Origin: Oscillospiraceae bacterium
Lineage (GTDB): Bacteria > Bacillota_A > Clostridia > Oscillospirales > Ruminococcaceae
Assembly: GCA_017523995.1 (NCBI GenBank)
Contig: JAFWUX010000002.1
Span: forward strand, 1 to 27,356
DNA length: 27,356 nucleotides
Direction of reading: 5' to 3'
This document shows positions 14,820 through 22,149 of this stretch, in pieces. Positions within the stretch are counted from its first letter, which is position 1. Each line of letters opens with the position of its first letter. The notes under the pieces were generated by a model. It made no database searches and was not told where the DNA came from. It saw only the letters and a list, made by a program, of their open reading frames with translations. A program made the position numbers and the translations under genes.

Positions 14820-14869
14820 ATTGCGTAATATGGGATAGTGGGGCTTATCGTCCGCTGTCCATGCGCAAT
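14820..14869 (+). promoter_or_regulatory. Two-tier hairpin in the pyrF leader
   Basis: GGATAGTGG (14833-14841) pairs with CCGCTGTCC (14852-14860) over 9 bp including two U-G wobbles. Outside it ATTGCG (14820-14825) pairs with CGCAAT (14864-14869). It begins about at the predicted mRNA 5' end and stops 10 bases before the AAAGGAGAT ribosome site. It does not resemble the PyrR-binding loop as far as I can judge. Confidence 0.5.
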
Positions 14870-14894
14870 TATGAAGTTAAAGGAGATAATAGCC

Positions 14895-15818
14895 ATGTCA
14901 TTCGACCGCTTGATTTCCAAAATTATCAGTATGAAAAATCCGACCGTTGCAGGTCTGGACCCGAAGCTCGAGTATGTCCCTGCGTACATCCGCAAGAGCT
15001 TTCTCGAGGAGGACGGCGAAACGCTGAAAGCCGCCTCCAAAGCGATCTTCCGCTATAACCAGATGCTCATCGACGCACTCTGCGATATCGTGCCTGCCGT
15101 CAAGCTGCAGGCAGCCTACTACGAAATGTACGGTCACCACGGCGTCAAGACCATGGAGCGCACCATCCGCTATGCAAAGCTCAAGGGCATGTATGTCATC
15201 ACCGACGGAAAGCGCAACGATATCGGCGCAACGATGGAGGCATATACTGCTGCACATCTCGGCTCCTGCGTGATCGGCACAACCGAGTGCGAGCCCTTCG
15301 GCGCAGATGCGCTGACCGTCAACGGCTATCTCGGCACCGACGGCATTTCGCCGCTGCTCGGCGTCTGCAGAGAGCGCGATAAGGGCATCTTCGTCCTCTG
15401 CAAGACCTCGAACCCCTCCTCGGGAGAGTTTCAGGATCTGCTGATTGACGGCGTGCCGCTCTACGCAAGAATGGGCGATAAGTGCGAGGAATGGGGCGCG
15501 GATACCGTCGGCGCATTCGGCTACAGCGCAGTCGGCGCAGTTGTCGGCGCGACTTATCCGGAGCAGCTCACCGAGCTGAGAAAGCGTCTGCCGCACACGA
15601 TGTTCCTTGTCCCGGGCTACGGCGCACAGGGCGGCGGTGCAGCAGGCATCGCAGGCGGATTTGATGAAAACGGTATCGGCGCGATTGTCAACAGCTCGCG
15701 CGCGATCCTCTGCGCCTACAAGAAGGAAGGCTGCGACGAAAAGGACTTCGCCGGTGCAGCCCGCAGAGAGGCAATCCGCATGAGAGAGGATCTGACTTCG
15801 TATATCAAGATCGGATGA
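14895..15818 (+). CDS. pyrF: Orotidine 5'-phosphate decarboxylase
   Basis: PyrF converts OMP to UMP, the last step of de novo pyrimidine synthesis. The 307-residue product is the longer 'subfamily 2' form found in many Clostridia. Motifs are AGLDPKLEYVP near the start, the catalytic charged network in TDGKRNDIGAT (Lys and Asp of the DxKxxD-type motif), a phosphate-binding region FLVPGYGAQGGG and the C-terminal NSSRAIL. The frame is open further upstream, but ATG 14895 is chosen because AAAGGAGAT precedes it by 7 bases and the protein then starts at the usual MSFDRLISKI. The stop overlaps the next start (ATGA). It is first in the cluster with pyrK and pyrD. Confidence 0.96.
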   Translation: MSFDRLISKIISMKNPTVAGLDPKLEYVPAYIRKSFLEEDGETLKAASKAIFRYNQMLIDALCDIVPAVKLQAAYYEMYGHHGVKTMERTIRYAKLKGMYVITDGKRNDIGATMEAYTAAHLGSCVIGTTECEPFGADALTVNGYLGTDGISPLLGVCRERDKGIFVLCKTSNPSSGEFQDLLIDGVPLYARMGDKCEEWGADTVGAFGYSAVGAVVGATYPEQLTELRKRLPHTMFLVPGYGAQGGGAAGIAGGFDENGIGAIVNSSRAILCAYKKEGCDEKDFAGAARREAIRMREDLTSYIKIG

Positions 15819-16507
15819 CAGCTGAAAGCAAGCCGCCCGCCGTTCATGTCCATGCGGTCATACGGCGGGGCGGCGGATTTCTGATGCTCCGCAGCGAAAA
15901 ATTCGCTTATTATAAGTTCCCGCACGGCGAACAGCAACCCGGTGAAACGCCGGAACAGGCGCTCAGCCGCATTGTCTCTGCGCAGACGGGACTGACCGTC
16001 CGGCAGAAGGGCATCCGTCCGCTCCTCACGGTCAATGCGGAGCGTGAAAGCGGCGCGGTGCAGGTGCATGCATATTACATCTGCAAAGCGGAGGGCACAT
16101 TGTCAGCCGCAGATGAGCGCTTCAGACCGGTGACCGTTTCCCGCGGGGCGGCGCTCGCGCTCAACATGCAGGGCGATCACGGCGTTTTGTCAGATGATGT
16201 GCGCTTTCGTGCGGTGCTTGAACGCGAGGCGCTTGCGCTGCATTCGGTGCGGCGGTTCAGTCCGGTGCAGCTCAGTATCATGGCAATCGCGGGCTCGGTG
16301 CTGATTCCGCTGATCGGCGGGCTTTCGTGCATGCTTTTCGGCTTTCACAGCCCGACGGACGGCGGCACCGTGACCGGAACAGACGGGTTTATCGCCGGCG
16401 CGTTCTTCGGCTGTTTTCTTGCGCTTCCGGCAGCGGCTGTCAGCGTGATCTGTCTGCTGCTGAGCCTGAAAGACCGCCGCAAAGCCGCGCATCTGAGCGG
16501 CGGATAA
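15815..16507 (+). CDS. Degenerate Nudix domain fused to two membrane helices
   Basis: Residues 10-125 of this 230-residue protein follow the Nudix fold, with HVHAVIRRGGGFLMLRSE, YYKFPHGE and a recognisable Nudix box at 38-60. In the Gx5Ex7REUxEExGU pattern G38, E44, R52 and G59 are kept. The metal-binding Glu positions read I53, A56 and Q57, so pyrophosphohydrolase activity is probably lost. The C-terminal third has two hydrophobic helices (about 148-172 and 190-216) and a basic tail, so the domain sits on the membrane. The gene is locked to pyrF by an ATGA overlap and precedes pyrK by 6 bases. A binding or regulatory role is possible but purely inferred. Confidence 0.65.
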   Translation: MTAESKPPAVHVHAVIRRGGGFLMLRSEKFAYYKFPHGEQQPGETPEQALSRIVSAQTGLTVRQKGIRPLLTVNAERESGAVQVHAYYICKAEGTLSAADERFRPVTVSRGAALALNMQGDHGVLSDDVRFRAVLEREALALHSVRRFSPVQLSIMAIAGSVLIPLIGGLSCMLFGFHSPTDGGTVTGTDGFIAGAFFGCFLALPAAAVSVICLLLSLKDRRKAAHLSGG

Positions 16508-16513
16508 CAACAA

Positions 16514-17314
16514 ATGGTGATGTATATGAAAAAAGACAAATATACCGAAAAGCTGACCTATCGCGTCAGCGCAATGGAGCAGCTCACTGCGGCTGCATGG
16601 AGCATGGTGATCGAATGTCCGGAGGTCGCTGCAAAGGCAGAGCCGGGACAGTTCGTCAATCTGCTGCCGGAGGGAGAATTTACGCTCCGCCGCCCGATCT
16701 CGATCTGCGGGATTGACAGGCAGCAGGGCACGCTCCGCATCGTATTTGAGGTGCGCGGCAAGGGTACAAAGGCGCTCTCTGAGCTCCGTGCCGGTGATAC
16801 GGTCAATATGCTTGCGCCGCTCGGACACGGCTTCACGCTCCCTCAAAAGGATGCGCGCGTGATTCTGGTCGGCGGCGGAATCGGCACACCCCCGATGCTC
16901 CCGCTCGCGCAGTATTTTGGCAGCAATGCTGTTGTAATCAGCGGCTTCCGGAATAAGGATACGGTCATTCTGCAGGATGATTTTGCCGCAGCGGGCGCAA
17001 AAACGATCCTCTGCACCGATGACGGCTCGGCAGGCAGATTCGGTCTTGTCACGCTGCCGCTTGAGGAGGAGATCAAGGCGGAAAAGCCCGCGCTGATCTG
17101 CGCCTGCGGTCCGTTCCCGATGCTGAAAGCAACGGCTGCGCTTGCGGCTGCCTATGAGATTCCGTGTCAGGTTTCGCTCGAGGAGCGCATGGGCTGCGGC
17201 ATCGGCGCATGTCTTGTTTGCGCATGCAGAACAAAGGACGCAAACGGCAATGAGCAGTATACGCATGTCTGCAAAAACGGTCCCGTATTCAATGCGGAGG
17301 AGGTGATCTGGTAA
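16514..17314 (+). CDS. pyrK: Dihydroorotate dehydrogenase B, electron transfer subunit
   Basis: PyrK passes electrons from dihydroorotate oxidation by PyrD to NAD+ through FAD and a 2Fe-2S cluster. The product (up to 266 residues) has the ferredoxin-reductase layout. An FAD-binding barrel holds FTLRRPISICGID, the NAD-binding domain begins with VILVGGGIGTPPMLPLA, and the C-terminal cluster ligands are in MGCGIGACLVCACR with a later Cys in THVCKNGPVF. The start is uncertain: ATG codons at 16514, 16520 and 16526 are in frame. The last is preceded by GGTGAT and gives MKKDKYTEKL, which looks like a natural N-terminus. The stop shares one base with the pyrD start (TAATG). Confidence 0.95.
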   Translation: MVMYMKKDKYTEKLTYRVSAMEQLTAAAWSMVIECPEVAAKAEPGQFVNLLPEGEFTLRRPISICGIDRQQGTLRIVFEVRGKGTKALSELRAGDTVNMLAPLGHGFTLPQKDARVILVGGGIGTPPMLPLAQYFGSNAVVISGFRNKDTVILQDDFAAAGAKTILCTDDGSAGRFGLVTLPLEEEIKAEKPALICACGPFPMLKATAALAAAYEIPCQVSLEERMGCGIGACLVCACRTKDANGNEQYTHVCKNGPVFNAEEVIW

Positions 17315-18225
17315 TGGCTGATCTGTCTGTCAATATCTGCGGCATTCCGTTCAAGAATCCGGTGATTCCGGCATCCGGCGTGTTCGGCTACGGCAGAGAA
17401 TATGAGCGCTACTATGATCTCTCGAAGCTCGGCGGCATCGCAACAAAGGGTACCACTGGCACAAAGCGCACGGGCAATCTGCCGCCGCGCGTTGCAGAGA
17501 CCCCGATGGGCATGCTCAATTCCGTCGGGCTGCAAAATCCCGGCATTGATGCGTTTATCGCAAATGAACTGCCGCATCTGCTCTCCTGCGATACCGTGAT
17601 CCTCGCAAATATCGCGGGCTCGACGCCCGAGGAGTGCGCAGAGGTCGCGGCAAAGCTCGATAAAACCGATGTGCACATGATCGAGCTGAACATCTCCTGC
17701 CCGAATGTCCGGCAGGGCGGCGCGGCATTCGGAACATCCTGCACCGCAGCGGCGCAGGTGACAAAGGCAGTCCGTGCGGCGACGAAAAAGCCGCTGTGTG
17801 TCAAGCTTTCGCCGAATGTCACGAGCATTACCGAGATTGCAAAGGCGGTCGAATCCGAGGGCGCGGATGCAATCTCCCTCATCAATACGCTGCTCGGCAT
17901 GCGCATTGATCTTCGCACGCGCAGACCGATTCTGCACAACAATATGGGCGGCTTTTCCGGTCCGGCGATCTTTCCGGTTGCTGTGCGGATGGTCTGGCAG
18001 GTGGCAAATGCCGTTTCGCTGCCGGTCATCGGCATGGGCGGCGTGATGTCCGGCGAGGATGCCGCAGAGCTGATGATGGCGGGCGCTTCCGCCGTACAGG
18101 TCGGCACAGCGATTGTGCAGGATCCCTATGCACCGCTGCGCATCATTGACGAATTGAATGACTGGCTCGACAGCAATCACATTGCAACCGCTGCCGAGCT
18201 GACTGGAAGTGTCAAAGCATGGTAA
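17314..18225 (+). CDS. pyrD: Dihydroorotate dehydrogenase B, catalytic subunit
   Basis: This is the FMN-containing type 1B enzyme that oxidises dihydroorotate to orotate and works as a heterotetramer with PyrK. The 303-residue TIM barrel has the expected landmarks: NPVIPASGVFGYG, the substrate loop GMLNSVGLQNPG, the catalytic Cys of the class 1 active-site loop in NISCPNV, the FMN-binding LCVKLSPNV, and phosphate-binding GMGGVMSGEDA and GASAVQVGTA. The partner pyrK directly upstream confirms subtype B. The stop lies inside the next gene (7-base overlap). Confidence 0.97.
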   Translation: MADLSVNICGIPFKNPVIPASGVFGYGREYERYYDLSKLGGIATKGTTGTKRTGNLPPRVAETPMGMLNSVGLQNPGIDAFIANELPHLLSCDTVILANIAGSTPEECAEVAAKLDKTDVHMIELNISCPNVRQGGAAFGTSCTAAAQVTKAVRAATKKPLCVKLSPNVTSITEIAKAVESEGADAISLINTLLGMRIDLRTRRPILHNNMGGFSGPAIFPVAVRMVWQVANAVSLPVIGMGGVMSGEDAAELMMAGASAVQVGTAIVQDPYAPLRIIDELNDWLDSNHIATAAELTGSVKAW

Positions 18226-18860
18226 CAACAATCTATCTGATCCGTCACGCGGAGGCGGAGGGCAATGTTGTGCCGTTCTTTCAGGGCAGCCTCGATACGG
18301 CGCTGACCGAAAAGGGCGAGCAGCAGCTCGAATATCTGGCGGAGCGTTTCCGTGAGATTCCGCTTGACGCGATCTATTTCAGCCCTTATCAGCGTGCGCG
18401 CATGACGGCGGAGGCGGTCAACCGGTATCACAATCTCAACATGATTCCCGAGTACGATCTGCGCGAACTCAACGGCGGCAGCTGGGAGGGCAGAAGAATC
18501 CCCGATCTGCGTGTTGAGTATCCGGAGGCGTTTCAGGTCTGGGTGGAGCATATGCAGGATTTTCAGGCGCCGAACGGCGATGCCATGACAGAGGTCTATG
18601 CAAGAATGCGCCGCATCATGCAGAAAATCGCGGATGAGAACCCCGGCAAGACTGTCGCGGTGTTCACGCACGGCTGTGCGCTGCGCAATTTCCTCAGCTA
18701 TGTTGAAAGCGGCTCGATCACAGGGCTGCCGGCAGTCGGCTGGGGCGATAACAGCGCGGTCTCGCTGGTTGAATATGACACCGAAGCCGGCTGGAGGCTG
18801 ATCTATAAAAATGATTCCTCACATCTGCCGAAGGATGCCCACACGGCACTGCCTGTCTGA
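18219..18860 (+). CDS. Histidine phosphatase family protein
   Basis: This 213-residue cytoplasmic protein belongs to the phosphoglycerate-mutase-like branch 1 of the histidine phosphatases. The phosphorylated His is in LIRHAEAEGN (R9-H10). The second Arg is in YFSPYQRARMTAE, the acid residue in LRELNGGSWEG, and the second catalytic His is H151 in FTHGCALRNFL. All four catalytic pocket elements are present, so it should be active. Substrates in this family range from phosphoglycerate to nucleotide and cofactor phosphates, and none can be assigned. It overlaps pyrD by 7 bases and precedes ruvX by 14, so it is probably co-transcribed with the pyrimidine genes. Confidence 0.9.
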   Translation: MVTTIYLIRHAEAEGNVVPFFQGSLDTALTEKGEQQLEYLAERFREIPLDAIYFSPYQRARMTAEAVNRYHNLNMIPEYDLRELNGGSWEGRRIPDLRVEYPEAFQVWVEHMQDFQAPNGDAMTEVYARMRRIMQKIADENPGKTVAVFTHGCALRNFLSYVESGSITGLPAVGWGDNSAVSLVEYDTEAGWRLIYKNDSSHLPKDAHTALPV

Positions 18861-18874
18861 CGGGGAGGAACGCG

Positions 18875-19300
18875 ATGATCATTTTCGGTGTGGATTTCGG
18901 GGATACCCGTACCGGCTGGGCGGTCTGTGACCGCTCGGAGCTCATGGCATCACCGGCGGGCGTCCTGACAGAAAAGAGCTTTCAGCTCTGCGCGGAGAAA
19001 ACGGCGCAGGCTGCAAAGGATGCCAAGGCGGAACGGATCGTTGTCGGATACCCGAAGAATATGGACGGCAGCTGCGGCGCGCGCGCACAGAAATGCGAGG
19101 CGTTTGCAAAGCTGCTCGGAGAGCTGACAGGGATTGAAACGGTGCTCTGGGATGAGCGCTGCACAACCGTCACGGCGCATCAGATTCTCAATGTGACCAA
19201 TACGCGCGGCAAAAAGCGCAAGGCGGTTGTCGATGCCGTTGCCGCGACGATCATTCTCGAAAGCTATCTTGCATACCGCAAAAACCACGCGGATGCGTAA
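18875..19300 (+). CDS. ruvX: RuvX/YqgF-family putative Holliday junction resolvase / pre-16S rRNA nuclease
   Basis: The 141-residue protein has the RNase H-like fold of the YqgF family. The catalytic acid residues sit where expected: D7 in IIFGVDFGDTRTGWA, the Glu in LWDERCTTVTA and the Asp in KKRKAVVDAVAATIILESYL. IVVGYPKNMDG is the usual middle strand. Family members process 16S rRNA 5' ends and have been proposed to resolve Holliday junctions. The ribosome site GGGAGGA lies just before the ATG. It often neighbours alaS in Firmicutes; here it lies 12 kb away at the end of the pyrimidine cluster. Confidence 0.93.
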   Translation: MIIFGVDFGDTRTGWAVCDRSELMASPAGVLTEKSFQLCAEKTAQAAKDAKAERIVVGYPKNMDGSCGARAQKCEAFAKLLGELTGIETVLWDERCTTVTAHQILNVTNTRGKKRKAVVDAVAATIILESYLAYRKNHADA

Positions 19301-19342
19301 AAATGTAACATGCTCCGCAGGCTGTTTCATCTGCGAAGCATG
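19299..19342 (-). terminator. Hairpin between convergent ruvX and the small minus-strand gene
   Basis: CATGCTCCGCAG (19309-19320) pairs with CTGCGAAGCATG (19331-19342) with one mismatch and a 10-base loop. On the minus strand it is followed by TTACATTTTTA, a modest T-tract, so it best serves the minus-strand gene. On the plus strand there is no T-tract. Confidence 0.55.
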
Positions 19343-19346
19343 ATGC

Positions 19347-19520
19347 TCAGTGCAGCAGCTCTGCGACGCTTTCCATCACGGCGCCGATCGCATGTGCCGC
19401 CTTGACCGTGCGGCGCTTGAGCTTCGATTTTTCGCCGGAGCCTGCGCTGCTGACCAGATATCCGAGCATTCCGGCAGCCGCTCCGACTGCCATGCCTTTT
19501 GCGATTGCCTGCATCTGCAT
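19347..19520 (-). CDS. Small YtxH-like glycine/alanine-rich protein
   Basis: This 57-residue protein starts MQMQAIAKGMAVGAAAG and continues with a small-residue hydrophobic segment (about 9-26), then a basic stretch (KSKLKRRTVKAA) and an amphipathic helix. That layout resembles YtxH-like/YvlB-like small proteins of Clostridia, which are thought to associate with the membrane; function is unknown. A longer frame exists upstream, but ATG 19520 is chosen because AAAGGAG lies 10 bases before it and the upstream part has no family-like sequence. It diverges from trmL, 94 bases away, and converges on ruvX. Confidence 0.65.
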   Translation of the reverse strand: MQMQAIAKGMAVGAAAGMLGYLVSSAGSGEKSKLKRRTVKAAHAIGAVMESVAELLH

Positions 19521-19614
19521 GATAGATCCGCTCCTTTCTGTGCCGGATATCTGTATCATGCCGCAGCGCCGGTCGCTTATGCAGACCAGATCAAAGAAAA
19601 AGGATGGGTAGATT

Positions 19615-20163
19615 TTGCATAAACTGCATTTTGTTCTTGTTGAGCCGCGCATCCCGCAGAATACGGGCAGCATCGCGCGGACATGCGCTGTCACCGGTGC
19701 ATCGCTGCATCTGATTCATCCGCTGGGCTTCCGCATTGACGATGCAAAGCTCAGGCGCGCAGGGCTCGATTACTGGGATAAACTCGATATTTTCCACTAT
19801 GAAAATCTGGATGATTTTTTTGCAAAGCATCCGGCGGCATCGGAGCAGAATCCTTATTTTTACTTCACCGCAAAAACCGGCACGCTTTATACGGATGTCA
19901 CCTATCCGGAGGAGACGTTCCTGTTTTTCGGCAGAGAGGATACCGGCCTTGACGATGCGCTGCTCAAAGCACATCCGGAGCGCTGTGTGCGAATCCCGAT
20001 GCGCGAAACGCTGCGCTGCCTGAATCTTTCCAACTCGGTTGCGGTTGCGGCATATGAGGTGCTGCGGCAGCATGATTTTGCAGGACTCGCACGCGACGGC
20101 CGCTGGGCAAAGGCGGATTGGGAACCCGAAACGCCGCGGGAATATGATATCAGTCAGATCTGA
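19615..20163 (+). CDS. trmL: tRNA (cytidine(34)-2'-O)-methyltransferase (SpoU/TrmL)
   Basis: TrmL methylates the 2'-OH of the wobble nucleotide in certain leucine tRNAs. The 182-residue protein has the short SPOUT layout. N-terminal LHFVLVEPRIPQNTGSIART carries the catalytic Arg and Asn. The knotted SAM-binding C-terminus shows LFFGREDTGLDD, RIPM and LNLSNSVAVAAYE. The start must be TTG at 19615: an in-frame TAG lies at 19609-19611 and the conserved LHFVLVEP begins only three codons in. AAAAAGGATGGG provides the ribosome site. The DegV gene follows 17 bases later, so the two are probably co-transcribed. Confidence 0.92.
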   Translation: MHKLHFVLVEPRIPQNTGSIARTCAVTGASLHLIHPLGFRIDDAKLRRAGLDYWDKLDIFHYENLDDFFAKHPAASEQNPYFYFTAKTGTLYTDVTYPEETFLFFGREDTGLDDALLKAHPERCVRIPMRETLRCLNLSNSVAVAAYEVLRQHDFAGLARDGRWAKADWEPETPREYDISQI

Positions 20164-20180
20164 GAAAGGAATCAATCACT

Positions 20181-21059
20181 ATGCTGAAACAGAAAATCAA
20201 GCTGATGACCGATTCGGTCAGCGATATTTCCAGGGATCGCGCCGCGGCACTGGGCATCCACCTGCTCTATATGCCGATTACGATTGAGGGTAAGGCACTG
20301 CGCGAGGAGATCGACTTCACGAAGGAAGAATTCTACAAGATGATCGACGAGGCGCAGGAGTATCCTTCGACGGCGCAGATCACGCCCTTTGAGATTCAGG
20401 AGGCATATGAGCAGATTGCAGCCGAGGGCTACACCGACCTGATCTTCACAACGATCGGCTCGGGCGGCTCGGGCACTTATAACAACGCGATGATGGCGCG
20501 CGAGCAGTATTATGAGGATCACCCGCAGAGCCAGATGAAGATTCATCTGGTGGACGGCAGAAACTACACCGCAACTTACGGCTATGCGGTTGTGGAGGCA
20601 GCAAAGAAGCTCGCACGCGGCGCAAGCGTGCCGGAGCTGATCGACTATATGGATGACTGGGCGCGGCATGCCGGATTGTATTTTGTCCCGATGACGCTGA
20701 AATATGTCAAGCGTTCGGGCAGAGTGAGCGCGGCGGCAGCATTTGCAGGCGAGCTGCTCGGGCTCAAGCCGTTCTGCCGGATCTGCAACTGTGTCTCGAA
20801 CGTGATCCAGAAGGTTCGCGGCGAGCAGAACATCATCCCGAAGATGGTCGAGGTCGTCAAGGCGGATATTCAGCCGCATTCGCCGTATATTGTGATGCAG
20901 GGCGCGGATACGAAAATCGCGCAGGAATTCGGCGCAGCGCTGACAAAGGCGCTCGGTTATCCGCCGGAGTGCTACTGGAATATCGGCGCGGCGATATGCT
21001 GCAATGCGGGTCCGCATGTTGTGGGATTTGTCATCAAGCGGAAAGAAGAAACAGTATAA
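20181..21059 (+). CDS. DegV family fatty-acid-binding protein
   Basis: DegV proteins bind a fatty acid in a buried pocket and, as FakB, present it to the kinase FakA for phosphorylation. The 292-residue length is normal. Landmarks are the N-terminal KLMTDSVSDIS, the STAQITPFEIQEAYEQIAAEGYTDLIFTTI region with Thr/Ser residues that bind the carboxylate, GSGTYNNA, VDGRNYTATYGYAV and the C-terminal domain loop LKYVKRSGRVS. Ala and small residues near the end (NIGAAICCNAGPHVVG) match the family's closing motif. A ribosome site (AAAGGAA) precedes the ATG. No fakA-like gene is in the window. Confidence 0.93.
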   Translation: MLKQKIKLMTDSVSDISRDRAAALGIHLLYMPITIEGKALREEIDFTKEEFYKMIDEAQEYPSTAQITPFEIQEAYEQIAAEGYTDLIFTTIGSGGSGTYNNAMMAREQYYEDHPQSQMKIHLVDGRNYTATYGYAVVEAAKKLARGASVPELIDYMDDWARHAGLYFVPMTLKYVKRSGRVSAAAAFAGELLGLKPFCRICNCVSNVIQKVRGEQNIIPKMVEVVKADIQPHSPYIVMQGADTKIAQEFGAALTKALGYPPECYWNIGAAICCNAGPHVVGFVIKRKEETV

Positions 21060-21090
21060 CCTAACAACTGAAAGCGATCACGGCGAAGCC

Positions 21091-21186
21091 GAAATAAAAG
21101 TTTTGGTCGAGCTTTTTCACCGCGCCGTGCGCGGCTCCGTATTGCTAAAGCATTCCGGATTCGCATTACGCCGCCGGAGCGTCAAA
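21091..21186 (+). repeat. Intergenic element, type B unit
   Basis: A shared 5' module (ATAAAAGTTTTGGTCGAGC) is followed by CACCGCGCCGTGCGCGGCTC with the perfect hairpin CCGCGC-CGT-GCGCGG, then ATTGCTAAAGCATTCCGG. The same unit recurs three times, in a 111-base form, at the right end of the window. Here it is 93 bases from module to module and is followed directly by a type A unit. Confidence 0.8.
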
Positions 21187-21415
21187 ATAAAAGTTTTGGT
21201 CGAGCTTTTTCAAAAGCTCGCGGAGTCCAGAGGCAGCGCCTCTGGGCGCGCTCCGCAGAGCGCGAAACTCCCCAGCGTCAAGAGCTCCGCAGGGGTGAAT
21301 CCGAAAAACGATCCGGTGGATCGTTTTTCGGAGAGGGGCGCCCTGCGATAGAGGGCGCCCCTAAGTGAATTGCAGAGCAATTCACATGGGAATGCAACTT
21401 TCGCATTGATAACCC
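21187..21415 (+). repeat. Structured intergenic element III (type A)
   Basis: Stem A is CGAGCTTTT (21201-21209)/AAAAGCTCG (21212-21220). The outer stem GGAGT (21222-21226)/ACTCC (21267-21271) holds CCAGAGGC-AGC-GCCTCTGG (21227-21245) and CGCGCTC-CGCA-GAGCGCG (21247-21264). Three more perfect hairpins follow: 21302-21330 (13 bp, loop GGT), 21335-21361 (10 bp) and GTGAATTGC-AGA-GCAATTCAC (21365-21385). The order matches element II with compensating changes. Nothing recognisable lies between 21480 and 21565. Confidence 0.8.
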
Positions 21416-21433
21416 ATACCCCATAACCCACAG

Positions 21434-21471
21434 ACTGCACGGCTGCTGACAGAGCGGCTGTGCAGTTTTTT
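21434..21471 (+). terminator. Intrinsic terminator after the trmL-degV region
   Basis: ACTGCACGGCTGCT (21434-21447) pairs with AGCGGCTGTGCAGT (21453-21466) with two G-T wobbles and a 5-base loop, followed by a run of Ts to 21471. It lies beyond the repeat block, about 375 bases after degV. Confidence 0.85.
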
Positions 21472-21569
21472 GTGAGAGAAATCGGGCAGATGAAAAGCGC
21501 GCCGTCCGGAATGGGGAAAAGCGCCAATTTTATGTGCATAGCATCTCTGTAAATTTCTGCATAAAGCAC

Positions 21570-21598
21570 TTGCGTTTTTTACGAAAATAGAGTATAAT
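21570..21598 (+). promoter_or_regulatory. oadG promoter
   Basis: TTGCGT (21570-21575) and TATAAT (21593-21598) are separated by 17 bases. Transcription would start about 27 bases before the oadG ATG. Confidence 0.75.
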
Positions 21599-21631
21599 AA
21601 ATATGTATGTAATCAAAAGGGAGGTCTTTCC

Positions 21632-22099
21632 ATGTTATCGTTCCCCGTCATGCTTGCGGATAAGGTTCTGCACGGCACCGAGAAGCTCAACGGCACCCAG
21701 ATTGTCTCCATGACACTGATCGGTCTGCTTGTTGTGTTCTGTGCACTGCTGATCCTTGTAGCATTCCTCTATTTCTCCGGCGGTATCTTCAAAAAGACAT
21801 CCGGCGGAAGTCAGAAGGCTGCTCCGAAGAAGGATGCGCCAAAACCCGCACCGGCTGCAAAGGCTCCGGCACCCGCCGCAAAGGCTGCCGTGCCGAAAAA
21901 AACAGCACCGCCCGCAGCATCTGCCTCCGGTGAGGATGATGAGGAGGTCATTGCGGTCATCATGGCGGCGATCTCGGCAATGGGCGCTGCGGAGGGCAGG
22001 CAGTATCAGCTTCGCTCAGTCCGTCAGGTCACGCGCGGCGGCTCCGGCAGATCGGTCTGGGCACAGGCTGGCATTCTTGATGCGACTCGCCCCTTTTAA
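21632..22099 (+). CDS. oadG: Sodium-pump decarboxylase gamma subunit (OadG family)
   Basis: OadG is the small membrane subunit that holds the Na+-translocating decarboxylase complex together. The 155-residue protein has one membrane helix (about 27-50, SMTLIGLLVVFCALLILVAF). An Ala/Pro/Lys-rich flexible linker (about 62-98) follows, then a conserved C-terminal segment: EDDEEVIAVIMAAISAMGA and a final WAQAGILDATRPF. That ending is typical of the family's contact region for the other subunits. GGGAGG lies 8 bases before the ATG. The gene is 50 bases from oadB. It lacks a biotinyl domain, so the biotin carrier must be elsewhere. Confidence 0.88.
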   Translation: MLSFPVMLADKVLHGTEKLNGTQIVSMTLIGLLVVFCALLILVAFLYFSGGIFKKTSGGSQKAAPKKDAPKPAPAAKAPAPAAKAAVPKKTAPPAASASGEDDEEVIAVIMAAISAMGAAEGRQYQLRSVRQVTRGGSGRSVWAQAGILDATRPF

Positions 22100-22149
22100 C
22101 ATCTGATTGAATCAGCAATAGATAAAAATAACTTTGGAGGACTTAAACA

